Below, piece by piece: positions 50,036 to 58,829 of a stretch of DNA of 64,000 nucleotides (position 1 is its first letter; each line of letters begins with the position of its first letter). The position numbers and the translations under genes are program-made. The stretch is from positions 1 to 64,000 of the forward strand of contig CAZNYW010000013.1 of assembly GCA_964577375.1 (NCBI GenBank). The letters run 5' to 3'. The notes under the pieces are model-generated. The model was not told the origin of the DNA. It was given only the letters and a program-made list of their open reading frames with translations, and ran no database searches. This stretch comes from DATKUC01 sp964577375 (GTDB lineage: Bacteria; Spirochaetota; Spirochaetia; DSM-27196; DATKUC01).

Positions 50036-50980
50036 CTACGATCCGACGATATCGAATTTCCAGACCGGTGCGCCGAAACTCTTCAGCGCGGACACGATCT
50101 CCCCGTCTGATTCCGGCGGGCACAGGGCGATCATGCAGCCGCCTCCTCCGGCGCCCATCTGCTTTGCCCCGTAGGCTCCGGCGCTGCGTGCCGCCCGACA
50201 GAACTCCTCGAGCCGCTGCGTGGAGGTTCCCATGAGCTTCTCCTCCTCCTGCTGACGATTCATGAGGTCTCCGAGCGTGTGAAGATCGCCTGCTTCTACT
50301 GCCCTCCTTCCCGCATCGACAAGGTTCACCACCCGGTTGAGCGATCCCACAAGGAGCGGCTCGTTATCCCGGATGCGTTTCCGCAGCCAGATCTGAAGCT
50401 CCTGCGTATTGTGTGACTCCTGCGTGTCGGCGACCGCAATGGGAAGCTTGGTGACCGAGAGCGGGGTGACTGTGGGCTTCGGTCCGGTGTCGATGTAGGT
50501 GACGCCTCCGTAGGTGATCGAGTACTGATCGAGCCGGCCGCACTCGACTCCGAGGTCCTCGCTTTCCACCACATAGGCAAGCTCTGCAATTTCCGCCTTC
50601 GAAAGTCCGATGTCGAAGGCGCTGTTCAACACCTGTACCGTCGCGATGCAGAGGGCTGTAGAGGAGGAGAGTCCTGCGCTGATCGGAATATCGGATTTTA
50701 TCGTCGCGCTGAACCCGCTTGTGATGTGCGTTTCGAGCCGTCTACAGACGGCCTTCGGATAGCGGAGCGGAGTGTCGAGAGTGGGCGATTCACCGAGCCG
50801 GTACTCCTCGGTTCGATCGAGGTCGGCCGCGGTTATACGGATGGAGCCGCTGTCGTTCGTTTCGAGCTCCATGGTGAGATAGGCGGAGATCGCTGCAGCA
50901 AGAGTGGGCTTCTCGATAAGGTCGGTGTTATCGCCGAGAAGGCAGATACGCCCCGGTGTCCGAGTCTTGAATACTCCCAC
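50036..50980 (-). CDS. GHMP sugar kinase
   Basis: 314 residues from the GTG at 50980 (GGGGGA 6 bases upstream). GHMP motif 1 at the N-terminus (RTPGRICLLGDNTDLIEKPT), motif 2 with the ATP-binding loop PISAGLSSSTAL, motif 3 MGAGGGGCMIALCPP near the end. Relatives include heptose-7-phosphate kinase (HddA), galactokinase and mevalonate kinase; the neighbours favour a sugar. It phosphorylates the sugar that the RmlD-like enzyme and the aminotransferase later modify. It is first gene of the operon, with a promoter at 51015-51043, divergent from the ABC operon at 51214. Confidence 0.88.
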   Translation of the reverse strand: MGVFKTRTPGRICLLGDNTDLIEKPTLAAAISAYLTMELETNDSGSIRITAADLDRTEEYRLGESPTLDTPLRYPKAVCRRLETHITSGFSATIKSDIPISAGLSSSTALCIATVQVLNSAFDIGLSKAEIAELAYVVESEDLGVECGRLDQYSITYGGVTYIDTGPKPTVTPLSVTKLPIAVADTQESHNTQELQIWLRKRIRDNEPLLVGSLNRVVNLVDAGRRAVEAGDLHTLGDLMNRQQEEEKLMGTSTQRLEEFCRAARSAGAYGAKQMGAGGGGCMIALCPPESDGEIVSALKSFGAPVWKFDIVGS

Positions 50981-51014
50981 AGTCCGTCCCCCGTTTCCTT
51001 CGAATTCGTATCCA

Positions 51015-51043
51015 GCTATACCTTCCAATGATCGAATTGTCAA
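51015..51043 (-). promoter_or_regulatory. Promoter of the sugar-nucleotide operon
   Basis: On the minus strand: TTGACA (51043-51038), 17 bases, TATAGC (51020-51015). The GTG start is 35 bases further on. Confidence 0.6.
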
Positions 51044-51093
51044 TGCTCTGCGCCCTAATTGATCGAAACAATCACTATTGTGTTTATTTTTAC

Positions 51094-51123
51094 TTGACAA
51101 CTTAGATTGACATTACGTAAGAT
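51094..51123 (+). promoter_or_regulatory. Promoter of the third ABC sugar operon
   Basis: TTGACA (51094-51099), 18 bases, TAAGAT (51118-51123). The 8-bp palindrome TTACGTAA (51113-51120) overlaps the -10 and may be an operator half. The leader to 51214 is about 85 bases. Confidence 0.6.
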
Positions 51124-51213
51124 TTCACAGGATATGGGGGCAATCGTTGCGCATCCGCAAGAGGGACGCGGACGACTGGCATCGGCACTGCCAATAACAA
51201 AGGAGAGGCGATT

Positions 51214-52521
51214 ATGCGAAAGGGGCTTCCTCTATTGGTCTGCATGGTGGTTGCGGGCCTTCTCTTGTCGGCTGCGACCGGCTTTGCCGGGGGCACGAAG
51301 GAACAGAGCTCTGCGGCTCAGAAACCGGTTAGCCTGACCTTCTGGCACAACTACGGAACCGAAATCAATGCCACGACGACCGAGGCGCTTGTGCAGGCGT
51401 ATGCGTCGGTCAATCCGAACGTCAAAATCAATCTGGTAAGTCAGCCCGCGGACAACTATTTCGCCCTGCTTCAGTCCGCAGCCGTTTCAAAGACCGGACC
51501 CGACCTCATCGTGATGTGGACCGGCCTCTTCGCGCTGAAGTACAAAGATTATCTCACCCAGCTCGACAAGTTCATCCCGCTCTCCGACCTGAAGGAGCTG
51601 AAGGGTATCGAGTGGAGCTCCGACGGATTCGATCCGGCCAACGGCGTTCTCGTCGCCCCTCTCGAGGACCAGTTCTATATTGGCTTCTACAATAAAGCGC
51701 TTTTCAAGAAGGCGGGCATAACCCAGTTTCCACGTGACTGGAATGAGTTCTTCGCGGCATGCCAGAAGCTGAAGGATGCCGGCATCACGCCGCTCATCTA
51801 CGGAAACGGCGGTCAGAACCTCGGCGCGGCCTTCTACCCCTGGTACGACTACAGCTACATGATGATCGGCGCCTATCCGCTCGATAAGTGGAAGGGTTTC
51901 TACGACGGAGCCATTCCCTACACGTCGCCTACGATCGTCGATCAGATGAACAAGTGGGTCAGCCTGCACGAGAAGGGCTATACCAATAGCGATGTGATCA
52001 CCACGACGAACGTTGTCGACAAGTTCATTCACGGCCAGGCGGCCATGATAATGGACGGAACATGGGACACCAAGACCTACGAAGAGCCGATGGGCGACAA
52101 CGTCGCCGCGTTTGTGCCGCCGTTCTCCAATGATCCTATAAAGGGCGTCGTGGAGTATGCAGGCGACGGGTATTCAATCACGACCTACTCGCAGCATCAG
52201 AAGGAGGCCGCCGATTTCATCAAGTTCATGATCTCGGCAGACGGCCAGAAGACCATCGACAAAGCGGGCCTCATTCCCGACAGAAAGGGTTTCACGACCT
52301 CGGATCCGATCAATCAGTCGATGCTCGACTTTGCGAACAAGCAGGGTTTCACCCGCTACCCGATGATCGACAACGTCATCCAGGGGAACGTGGTGAACAC
52401 CGGATCGCAGGTGCTCGATGCGGCACTTGCCGGACAGACAACCGTGACCGACGCGCTCAAGAAGATGCAGGATACCTTCATGCAGCTTCCGGCCGATCAG
52501 CGGTCATCAACGTACAAGTAG
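51214..52521 (+). CDS. ABC sugar transporter substrate-binding protein (family 1, CUT1)
   Basis: 435 residues, AAAGGAG before the ATG. A signal peptide ending in GFAGGTKEQSS, again the spirochaete junction. Family motifs: VSLTFWHNYGTEINATTTEA, GPDLIVMWTGLFALKYKDYL, IGFYNKALFKKAGI, MIMDGTWDTKTYEE. It binds an unknown sugar in the periplasm. Permeases follow at 52633 and 53520; again no ATPase gene. No glycosidase is in this operon, so the sugar may be a mono- or disaccharide. The divergent GHMP kinase operon may share its regulation. Confidence 0.93.
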   Translation: MRKGLPLLVCMVVAGLLLSAATGFAGGTKEQSSAAQKPVSLTFWHNYGTEINATTTEALVQAYASVNPNVKINLVSQPADNYFALLQSAAVSKTGPDLIVMWTGLFALKYKDYLTQLDKFIPLSDLKELKGIEWSSDGFDPANGVLVAPLEDQFYIGFYNKALFKKAGITQFPRDWNEFFAACQKLKDAGITPLIYGNGGQNLGAAFYPWYDYSYMMIGAYPLDKWKGFYDGAIPYTSPTIVDQMNKWVSLHEKGYTNSDVITTTNVVDKFIHGQAAMIMDGTWDTKTYEEPMGDNVAAFVPPFSNDPIKGVVEYAGDGYSITTYSQHQKEAADFIKFMISADGQKTIDKAGLIPDRKGFTTSDPINQSMLDFANKQGFTRYPMIDNVIQGNVVNTGSQVLDAALAGQTTVTDALKKMQDTFMQLPADQRSSTYK

Positions 52522-52528
52522 GGACTAT

Positions 52529-52560
52529 GCGGGTATCCGTACAATCGTCCGGATACCCGC
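52529..52560 (+). promoter_or_regulatory. Intercistronic hairpin between binding-protein and permease genes
   Basis: GCGGGTATCCG (52529-52539) and CGGATACCCGC (52550-52560) are perfect 11-bp arms with a 10-base loop. It begins 7 bases after the stop of the binding-protein gene and 104 bases before the permease start. There is no U-run. It fits a mRNA-stabilising or attenuating element that keeps binding-protein output above permease output. Confidence 0.75.
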
Positions 52561-52632
52561 TTCCACGAACTGGTATTCTTCTTTTGAACATGATTTGATA
52601 CTCTCAACCAATCAATCGAGCGGACGGAGCAC

Positions 52633-53517
52633 ATGCGAATAGCAGGCCGGAACCCCATGTCTCACCGTCACGTCGCAGGGATAGTCTTTACGCTTCCACT
52701 GCTTGTCGTGTGGTTCCTTCTCCTCATACTGCCGATCGGACAGACGATCTACCACAGCCTCACCGAATGGAACGGGATCAAATCGTCCTGGATCGGGCTC
52801 ACCACCTACAAGAATCTTCTGGGCGACGAAACCTTCTGGCGCGTTCTCGCGAACAACGGCATCCTGCTGCTCTCGGTCCCGTTCGCCGTGCTCATTCCGC
52901 TGATCATCGCCTTCCTGCTCAATGAAAAGGTGCCCGGCTGGCGAGTGTTCAGGACGATCTTCTTCCTTCCGGCGACCGTCTCCTGGGTCGTCATCGGTAT
53001 GGTCTCCATGCAGTTCTTCATCGGCGAAGGCGTGCTCAACAACATTCTCAAGACCATTGGGCTCGGGGCGCTGCATCAGAACATGCTCGCAAGCGCGAAC
53101 CAGGCGATCATTCCCCTTGCGCTCACCTTCGTCTACTCGCAGGTGGGGCCCAATACGCTCATCCTCCTCACCGGCATGGCGACCATCAGCCCGGAGATCT
53201 ACGGCGCCGCGAAAATCGAGGGCGCCGGCTTCTGGACGTTGATCTGGCGGATTACCGTACCGCTGCTCCGCCGCTTCATTCTCTTCTCATTGACCATCAC
53301 GCTAATCGCGGCGTTTACCGCTCTGTTCAGCCTCATCTACGTTATGACAAGCGGCGGACCGAACTACGGAACAACGACGCTCGAGTTCTTCATCTATCAG
53401 CGGGCGTTCAACCTGGGGCAGTTCGGGTATGGCGCTACGCTCGGAGTTGTACTGCTCCTGGTGATGATAATTGTAAGTGTGATTCAATTCCGGTTTGTAC
53501 GATTTACAGAGGACTGA
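52633..53517 (+). CDS. ABC sugar transporter permease (MalF-like)
   Basis: 294 residues (or 286 from the ATG at 52657, where the first helix follows sooner). Six predicted helices. The EAA loop is EIYGAAKIEGAGFWTLIWRI, and the N-terminal segment VLWFLLLILPIGQTIYHSLTEW-like is that of a MalF subunit. It ends 2 bp before the start of the MalG-like gene. Confidence 0.92.
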   Translation: MRIAGRNPMSHRHVAGIVFTLPLLVVWFLLLILPIGQTIYHSLTEWNGIKSSWIGLTTYKNLLGDETFWRVLANNGILLLSVPFAVLIPLIIAFLLNEKVPGWRVFRTIFFLPATVSWVVIGMVSMQFFIGEGVLNNILKTIGLGALHQNMLASANQAIIPLALTFVYSQVGPNTLILLTGMATISPEIYGAAKIEGAGFWTLIWRITVPLLRRFILFSLTITLIAAFTALFSLIYVMTSGGPNYGTTTLEFFIYQRAFNLGQFGYGATLGVVLLLVMIIVSVIQFRFVRFTED

Positions 53518-53519
53518 CC

Positions 53520-54341
53520 ATGGACTCAACGGCAGGCGCGTCGGGAAAGCGGATCTTCATCTTCTCGGTTCTTGTGCTGGTGTCGATCATCATGCTTTTC
53601 CCCTTCTACTTCATGATAGAGCGTTCGTTCCAGGCGTCGAATCAGTTCCGGGTCCACGCGGGTGGATTCTCGCTCGTCAGCTGGCAGATCCTCTTCAAGA
53701 CCCTTCCGATCTTCCGGCAGCTTATAAACAGCACCATAGTGACCCTCTGCGCGATCCTGATAATCCTCGGGGTGGGAACCAGCGCCGGGTACGCATTTTC
53801 CAAGCTCAACTATCCGGGAGCCAAAGCGGTCTTCTACCTGGTTGTGGGAAGCATGATGGTGCCGATGCAGTCGATCATCATCCCCGAGTTCGTGAACCTC
53901 GCCGGGCTCCACATGGTGAACCACCTCTACAGCGCAATCCTGGTCTACGGTGCCCTCGGAATACCATTCGGCACCTTCCTCCTCACCTCGTTCTACCGCA
54001 GCATTCCCAACGACATAATGGATGCGGGCGTCGTGGACGGCGCAAGCTACTACGGGATCTACCGGCGCATCATGCTTCCGATGGCGACGCCGGCCCTGAT
54101 TACCGTTGCGGTGCTTCAGTTCATCCAGATCTGGGACGACCTTCTTGTGGGGCTGCTCTTCCTGCAAACTCCGCAATCGCGGACCATCACCGTCGGCCTC
54201 GCGACGCTGCAGTCGTCGCACATAACCCAGATCCCGGTGCTGATGGGAGGATCGCTCATAAGCGCTCTTCCGGCGGCGTTGCTCTATCTGATCTTCCAGC
54301 GCTACATCGTGTCGGGCCTGACGCTCGGCATGACGAAGTAG
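53520..54341 (+). CDS. ABC sugar transporter permease (MalG-like)
   Basis: 273 residues, six helices. EAA loop NDIMDAGVVDGASYYGIYRR; the C-terminus IFQRYIVSGLTLGMTK is that of a MalG subunit. It is the last gene of the third ABC operon, convergent with the large protein at 54355 (13 bp apart). Confidence 0.93.
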   Translation: MDSTAGASGKRIFIFSVLVLVSIIMLFPFYFMIERSFQASNQFRVHAGGFSLVSWQILFKTLPIFRQLINSTIVTLCAILIILGVGTSAGYAFSKLNYPGAKAVFYLVVGSMMVPMQSIIIPEFVNLAGLHMVNHLYSAILVYGALGIPFGTFLLTSFYRSIPNDIMDAGVVDGASYYGIYRRIMLPMATPALITVAVLQFIQIWDDLLVGLLFLQTPQSRTITVGLATLQSSHITQIPVLMGGSLISALPAALLYLIFQRYIVSGLTLGMTK

Positions 54342-54354
54342 CGCGCAGGGACGC

Positions 54355-57300
54355 CTACTTTCCGTTCGCCCATTCGCTTCCGAAAAGCTCCATCGCTTTG
54401 GAGTCTTTCGCGGCCCGCGGAGTTCCCGCGGTCTGTGTGCCGGCGGCGCCGTCGGCAACGCTGGCGTTTTTACCGGTGAAAAGGGGATAACGCGCCGCAA
54501 GCCCCGGATCAGCCCTGCTTGCGCGTTCGAAGACGCGCCGCGCCTCCTGCTCGCTCCCGGTCTGGAAATAGGAGAATGCGAGGCTGATGAGCACGTGGGC
54601 GTTGTTCGGGTCGATCTTTTCGGCGCGTACGAGGTAGGCCCTTGCCTCGTCGTACTGCCTGCGAATGCTCAGCACGTTGGCCGCATTTATCATGGCCGGC
54701 AGGTAGTCTTCGTGCGCCAGCGCGCGCTTGAAGCGGTCGAGCGCCTGGGCGAACAGGCCGTACTGCGCGTAGAGGATTCCGAGCTGGTTTTCGGCGCCGG
54801 CGGAGGGCGACTGATCGATTCTGGTCAGAAGCTCGGATTCGCGCGGACCGAGGGTTACCTTGCGGTAGGCATCGAGCTCCGAATTGAAAAGCGCGACCAC
54901 CCTCTCTTTCGGAGGAACCACGGCCGGCTGCGGCGCGCTAAATCCCGCGGGCGGGTAGACCGACCAGGCTTCAGCGGTGGTGAAAAAGTTCGCCGTTCCC
55001 GCCGCCTCCGCCTCCCGCCACTCCACCCCCGCGGCCTGCCATGCTTTGGTGAACCCCTCATCGGGCAGCGTGGTTTCGACCGGCATCCAGGTGGTCCCGT
55101 CGCGAAATATGAGATCGTCGGTCCCGGCGAACACCTTCGTCGCCTCCTGCCTCGACATCCCGAGGTCAAACGCCGTGAAAATGTGCCCGGGTGTCGTGAT
55201 GTAGGCGGTGTTCACGCCGACAGACTCCAGAAGGCTGTTGTAGAGCACCGACAGATCGTCGCAGTCTCCGCCCTTCTGATCGAGCGTCTCTACCGGAAAC
55301 CGGACGAAGTCGACCGCCGTTTCGTCCCGCGAGACCGTCGCATAGGGGCTGGTGGGGTCGACCACGTAGCGGACCCCCGAAGTGCTCACCGCCTCGAACA
55401 TCCTTATCGCGGTCACGAGACTGCGGGTGAGCACATTCGTCGTTGCGTCGTCCACCATTCCGGCCACCTGACCGCTGTAGCGGAGCAGCGCCGGGTCGTT
55501 CACGAACATGAAAGAGGCAACCTTGCGGTCGTCCGTCCAGCGGATCGCGTTGCGGTTGAGAACCGAGACGGGGCGTACGATGGATTCGCTGTAGCTCTTC
55601 CCCTGCGACATGTAGCGCACGTCGAGCTCCGCGGAGTCGGTAGCTCCCCCCGCGGACGCCAGAATGGAGGGCGAAAACAGGGCGTGGATATCCGCCGAGA
55701 CCTTCTGACCCACGCCGACGGTTGTCGGTACCCCGGTGGCGGTCGGCGTCTCGGTGAGCCCCTTCACAAAGAATTGTACCGACAGGTCGCTCACCGTGGA
55801 GGCGCCTGTGTTCTGCAGCTCGAAGTGACCGAGCGGATTTCCGGCGTAGTACCGGTAGAGCGAGGGGAAGATCCCGTCGATGGTCAGATTGCGAATGATC
55901 AGGTCGGGTCCTACCGATACGCTCGGGACCCGGACACCGTAACGGTCGAGCTTCTCGCCGGTGAACGGGTTGCGGGAAAGACCGATCGGCACGGTCATTC
56001 CGCCCGAGGGGAGGCGGAGCCGGAAATCACCGTAGGTAGGTCCGTCCGGCGTGTTCACCCGGGTCGCGATCACGTTCGCGTTTTTCCAGCTGCGGTAGAG
56101 CTCTCGCGCAGGCTCCCGGTCGAGCTTCACCACCGCCTTCTCGTCCATGAACCGGAATGAATAGCTGCGGTGGTCGATGTCGTAGGTACCTTGATCCTCC
56201 AGCGGAATGACGGCCGTATAGAGCGCGCCGGCGGCCGGTTCGTGGCGTACTCCGTAGTGTCTCTCCGTCTCTTCCTGCAGGAGGCCCGCGACCTGTGCCG
56301 CCGCCTTTGCCTGCCGTGCGGAGTACTCCTTCTCAGTCTCGAACATATCCCTTGGGGCGAGATCCGCCTTGTCGACCGCCGCAAGGATCTTTGCAGCCAT
56401 TGCATCATCGAGAAAGCGTTTCTGTCCTGCGGCGATGTTGCCGCCGAGGATCGATACTACCTGCCCGACCGGCGAGGGGCCGACGCCGCTGATCGACCAG
56501 AGCCCGAGAGCGTTCGTCTCACTTCGACCGGCGATAGCCATCCATTTGCCGTCGGTCGAGAAGGCCATGTCACTGATATTGCCCTGGTGGGGACTGAACG
56601 TGGCGGCCGTCTGCCACCGCCCGCCGGTCAGGCCGTACGCGCGGATGTCCTTGTAGAATCCGGTGAACAGCAGGGCGGAATCCGGGGAGAACCGGACGCT
56701 CATGACCGTTCCGAGCTCGATGGCTTCGATCCTCTGTGACGGCTGGAAGGGAGCCGGCGAGAAGCTGTTTGCCGAAGATACCACGGCGGCCGCGTCGGCG
56801 GGTACTCGCCAGAGGTAGAGGCTGTCGGAATAACCTGCGGCAAGCCACCGGCCGTCGGGTGAGAAACAGAGCTGCGTAAACTCGTGTGAGAGATTGTGCT
56901 CCTCGGCCGAATAGGCATAGATCGCGGTCAGGTGGTCCGGGTCGGTCCGGTAGAGGGTGAGACCGCGGGTCATATCACCGGTAGTGCTGATCGCAGCCAG
57001 GTGACCGTCGGGCGAGAAGCCGAGCGAGGTCACCGAAGGCACCTTCCCCGGCAGCCGGTCCACCACCTGAAAGGAGGTTCCGTTTCTCTTCCAGAGAAAG
57101 AGCTCGCCGTGAGCGTAGGAGAGCATGTGCGTGCCGTCGCGGCTCAGCGCGATGGCGCTGACCGTGCCGGAATGATCGGTTAGCACGGAGTAGGGGTCGC
57201 CGGTTCTCGGGTCCACCACGGCGATGTCATTGTCCGTTCGATAGCCGGGGAACACCAGAAACGACTCGTCGGGCGCAAACTGCAGCACCGGTGCATGTTT

Positions 57301-57552
57301 GAGCGTGCCGCCCCAGTAGTAGGGCTGCCGGTGACGCCATAGAAGCTCCCGGTTTTCGTCCAGGACCGAAACGCTGTTGCCGCTCGTCCAGTCGGCGATC
57401 GCCGTGAAGGTGCCGAACCGGGAAAGTTGAACGTCCACGGCCTGGTGCACAAAAGGGAAAAACCTGCTCTGTACCGCCTTGAAATCCTGCGCGTAGAGAG
57501 AGGTCGCCACCACGGCCGTCACCAGCAGCGCGACCCTGAATTGTCGAACCAC
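54355..57552 (-). CDS. Large exported WD40 / transglutaminase-like / TPR protein
   Basis: 1065 residues. A signal peptide (MVRQFRVALLVTAVVATSLY, cut near AQ). Residues about 25-385 are WD40-type blades (for example SLGFSPDGHLAAISTTGD, LCFSPDGRWLAAGYSDSLYL). A helical stretch (about 395-460, ETEKEYSARQAKAAAQVAGL) precedes a beta-rich middle domain. A transglutaminase-like domain holds Cys764 (KGGDCDDLSVLYNSLLES) and His790 (TTPGHIFTAFD). The usual third residue region reads WMPVETT, with Glu where most have Asp. The C-terminal 130 residues contain TPR repeats (ALDRFKRALAHEDYLPAMIN, YDEARAYLVRAEKIDPNNAH). It is probably periplasmic or on the outer membrane. Function unknown. Confidence 0.85.
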   Translation of the reverse strand: MVRQFRVALLVTAVVATSLYAQDFKAVQSRFFPFVHQAVDVQLSRFGTFTAIADWTSGNSVSVLDENRELLWRHRQPYYWGGTLKHAPVLQFAPDESFLVFPGYRTDNDIAVVDPRTGDPYSVLTDHSGTVSAIALSRDGTHMLSYAHGELFLWKRNGTSFQVVDRLPGKVPSVTSLGFSPDGHLAAISTTGDMTRGLTLYRTDPDHLTAIYAYSAEEHNLSHEFTQLCFSPDGRWLAAGYSDSLYLWRVPADAAAVVSSANSFSPAPFQPSQRIEAIELGTVMSVRFSPDSALLFTGFYKDIRAYGLTGGRWQTAATFSPHQGNISDMAFSTDGKWMAIAGRSETNALGLWSISGVGPSPVGQVVSILGGNIAAGQKRFLDDAMAAKILAAVDKADLAPRDMFETEKEYSARQAKAAAQVAGLLQEETERHYGVRHEPAAGALYTAVIPLEDQGTYDIDHRSYSFRFMDEKAVVKLDREPARELYRSWKNANVIATRVNTPDGPTYGDFRLRLPSGGMTVPIGLSRNPFTGEKLDRYGVRVPSVSVGPDLIIRNLTIDGIFPSLYRYYAGNPLGHFELQNTGASTVSDLSVQFFVKGLTETPTATGVPTTVGVGQKVSADIHALFSPSILASAGGATDSAELDVRYMSQGKSYSESIVRPVSVLNRNAIRWTDDRKVASFMFVNDPALLRYSGQVAGMVDDATTNVLTRSLVTAIRMFEAVSTSGVRYVVDPTSPYATVSRDETAVDFVRFPVETLDQKGGDCDDLSVLYNSLLESVGVNTAYITTPGHIFTAFDLGMSRQEATKVFAGTDDLIFRDGTTWMPVETTLPDEGFTKAWQAAGVEWREAEAAGTANFFTTAEAWSVYPPAGFSAPQPAVVPPKERVVALFNSELDAYRKVTLGPRESELLTRIDQSPSAGAENQLGILYAQYGLFAQALDRFKRALAHEDYLPAMINAANVLSIRRQYDEARAYLVRAEKIDPNNAHVLISLAFSYFQTGSEQEARRVFERASRADPGLAARYPLFTGKNASVADGAAGTQTAGTPRAAKDSKAMELFGSEWANGK

Positions 57553-57620
57553 AGCTCACCTCTTGTGCAGAAATGGTAGCACGGCAGGTCGTCGAATGCC
57601 AGTAAAAGCTGCGCCTGACT

Positions 57621-58760
57621 TCAGGCCAGTGTTACGGGGCGGGAGTAGATGCGATAGCGCTTGTAGAGGCGTGCGCCCATGCGCTCGGCAAGTCCGGGCG
57701 TGTAGGGGTTGTCGGCAGAGGTTAGTGAGAGGTCGACCCGCCGGTATCCCTTCGCGGCTGCGCGCGTCCGCATCTCGTGAAAAAGCAGCAGAGCGACCCC
57801 GCTTCCCCAGTACTCCGGCAGCACCAGAACGCTCTTCACCGCGAGCGTGCGCGGCGGACGTCTGCGCCAGTAGAGCCCGCGTATGCGGTCCCAGGGGTAA
57901 CGCAGCCCGTTCAGATGGATCAGGGTCTCATTCACATCCGGCACACCGGGAAACCAGCCGATGGTCCTGCCGTCGGCTTCGGCGAACAGCACCAGTTCCG
58001 GATCGGCGATGGCGGCGAAGGGTTCGATGAGTGACTGCACCGCCTCCCGCTCCCATGGCCGGTAGTCCGGGAGGTGAGTGGTGGAGCGATTCAACAGGTC
58101 CTGGACCACGTCGACCTCCTGCTGCCATCTGCGCGGATCAGGCGTGCGAATCGTTATCCATCCGCGTCTTCGCACCCGATCCAGCAGCCGCTCCGTCCGC
58201 AGGAACTCCGGCCCCGGGCGATCGACGTCGATCTCGTAGGCGAGTGCGTCCCCGCGAAGAGGCACAAATCCGAGGTTTTCGAGGTAGGTCGAGTAGTAGG
58301 CAGGCGTATGGCCGCACAGCATGGCGGGCGGTTTGTCGCGCCCCTCGATGAGGACGCCATAACCGTCTTCGTAATCCAGATTGAATGGGCCCGCGAGCGT
58401 CTTCAACCCTCGTTTGCCGGCCCACAGCAGAACCCGCTCGATGAGGGCACCCGCGACTTCCGGGTCTTCGATGGACTCGAAAAAGCCGAAGATGCACTCC
58501 TGTCTTCCGCTTCTGCGGTTCAGGGCGGTATCCTCGGCGGCACAGATCGTTCCGGCCGGTACCCCGTCGCGGTAGGCAATGAAGAGCTCCGCAGTGCCCC
58601 GTTTAAAGAACGTGCCCCTCCCGGGATCGATGCGTCTTGCCCTCTCCGGAAGGAGCGGCGGAACCCAGAGCGGGTCACCGGCGTAGATCTTCCAGGGAAA
58701 GGTCAGGAACCGGCGTCTGGTGCGCCGGTCGTTCACCGCAGCAATCGTGATTTCTGCCAT
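57621..58760 (-). CDS. GNAT-fold acetyltransferase-like protein
   Basis: 379 residues from the ATG at 58760; a GTG at 58778 is in frame but lies inside the dyad. The C-terminal half carries the acetyl-CoA-binding pattern (VKSVLVLPEYWGSGVALLLF, RVDLSLTSADNPYTPGLAER, then MGARLYKRYRIYSRPV). The N-terminal half has GTICAAEDTALNRRSGRQEC and LAGPFNLDYEDGYGVLIEGR, so it is a tandem GNAT arrangement found in uncharacterised bacterial proteins. The substrate is unknown. The perfect outer arms of a dyad (58761-58788) directly abut the start codon, and no Shine-Dalgarno is visible. Confidence 0.75.
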   Translation of the reverse strand: MAEITIAAVNDRRTRRRFLTFPWKIYAGDPLWVPPLLPERARRIDPGRGTFFKRGTAELFIAYRDGVPAGTICAAEDTALNRRSGRQECIFGFFESIEDPEVAGALIERVLLWAGKRGLKTLAGPFNLDYEDGYGVLIEGRDKPPAMLCGHTPAYYSTYLENLGFVPLRGDALAYEIDVDRPGPEFLRTERLLDRVRRRGWITIRTPDPRRWQQEVDVVQDLLNRSTTHLPDYRPWEREAVQSLIEPFAAIADPELVLFAEADGRTIGWFPGVPDVNETLIHLNGLRYPWDRIRGLYWRRRPPRTLAVKSVLVLPEYWGSGVALLLFHEMRTRAAAKGYRRVDLSLTSADNPYTPGLAERMGARLYKRYRIYSRPVTLA

Positions 58761-58788
58761 ATGGTCCAGGTGCTGCACATTGGACCAT
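58761..58788. promoter_or_regulatory. Double dyad abutting the GNAT start codon
   Basis: ATGGTCCA (58761-58768) pairs with TGGACCAT (58781-58788), and between them GTGC and GCAC form an inner dyad. It lies immediately upstream of the ATG at 58760, where the ribosome-binding site should be. It may be an operator or an RNA hairpin that blocks translation. Confidence 0.55.
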
Positions 58789-58829
58789 TTACGGTCGCGC
58801 TGTCAAGACGCTGTCAGGGCCGGCGAAGA

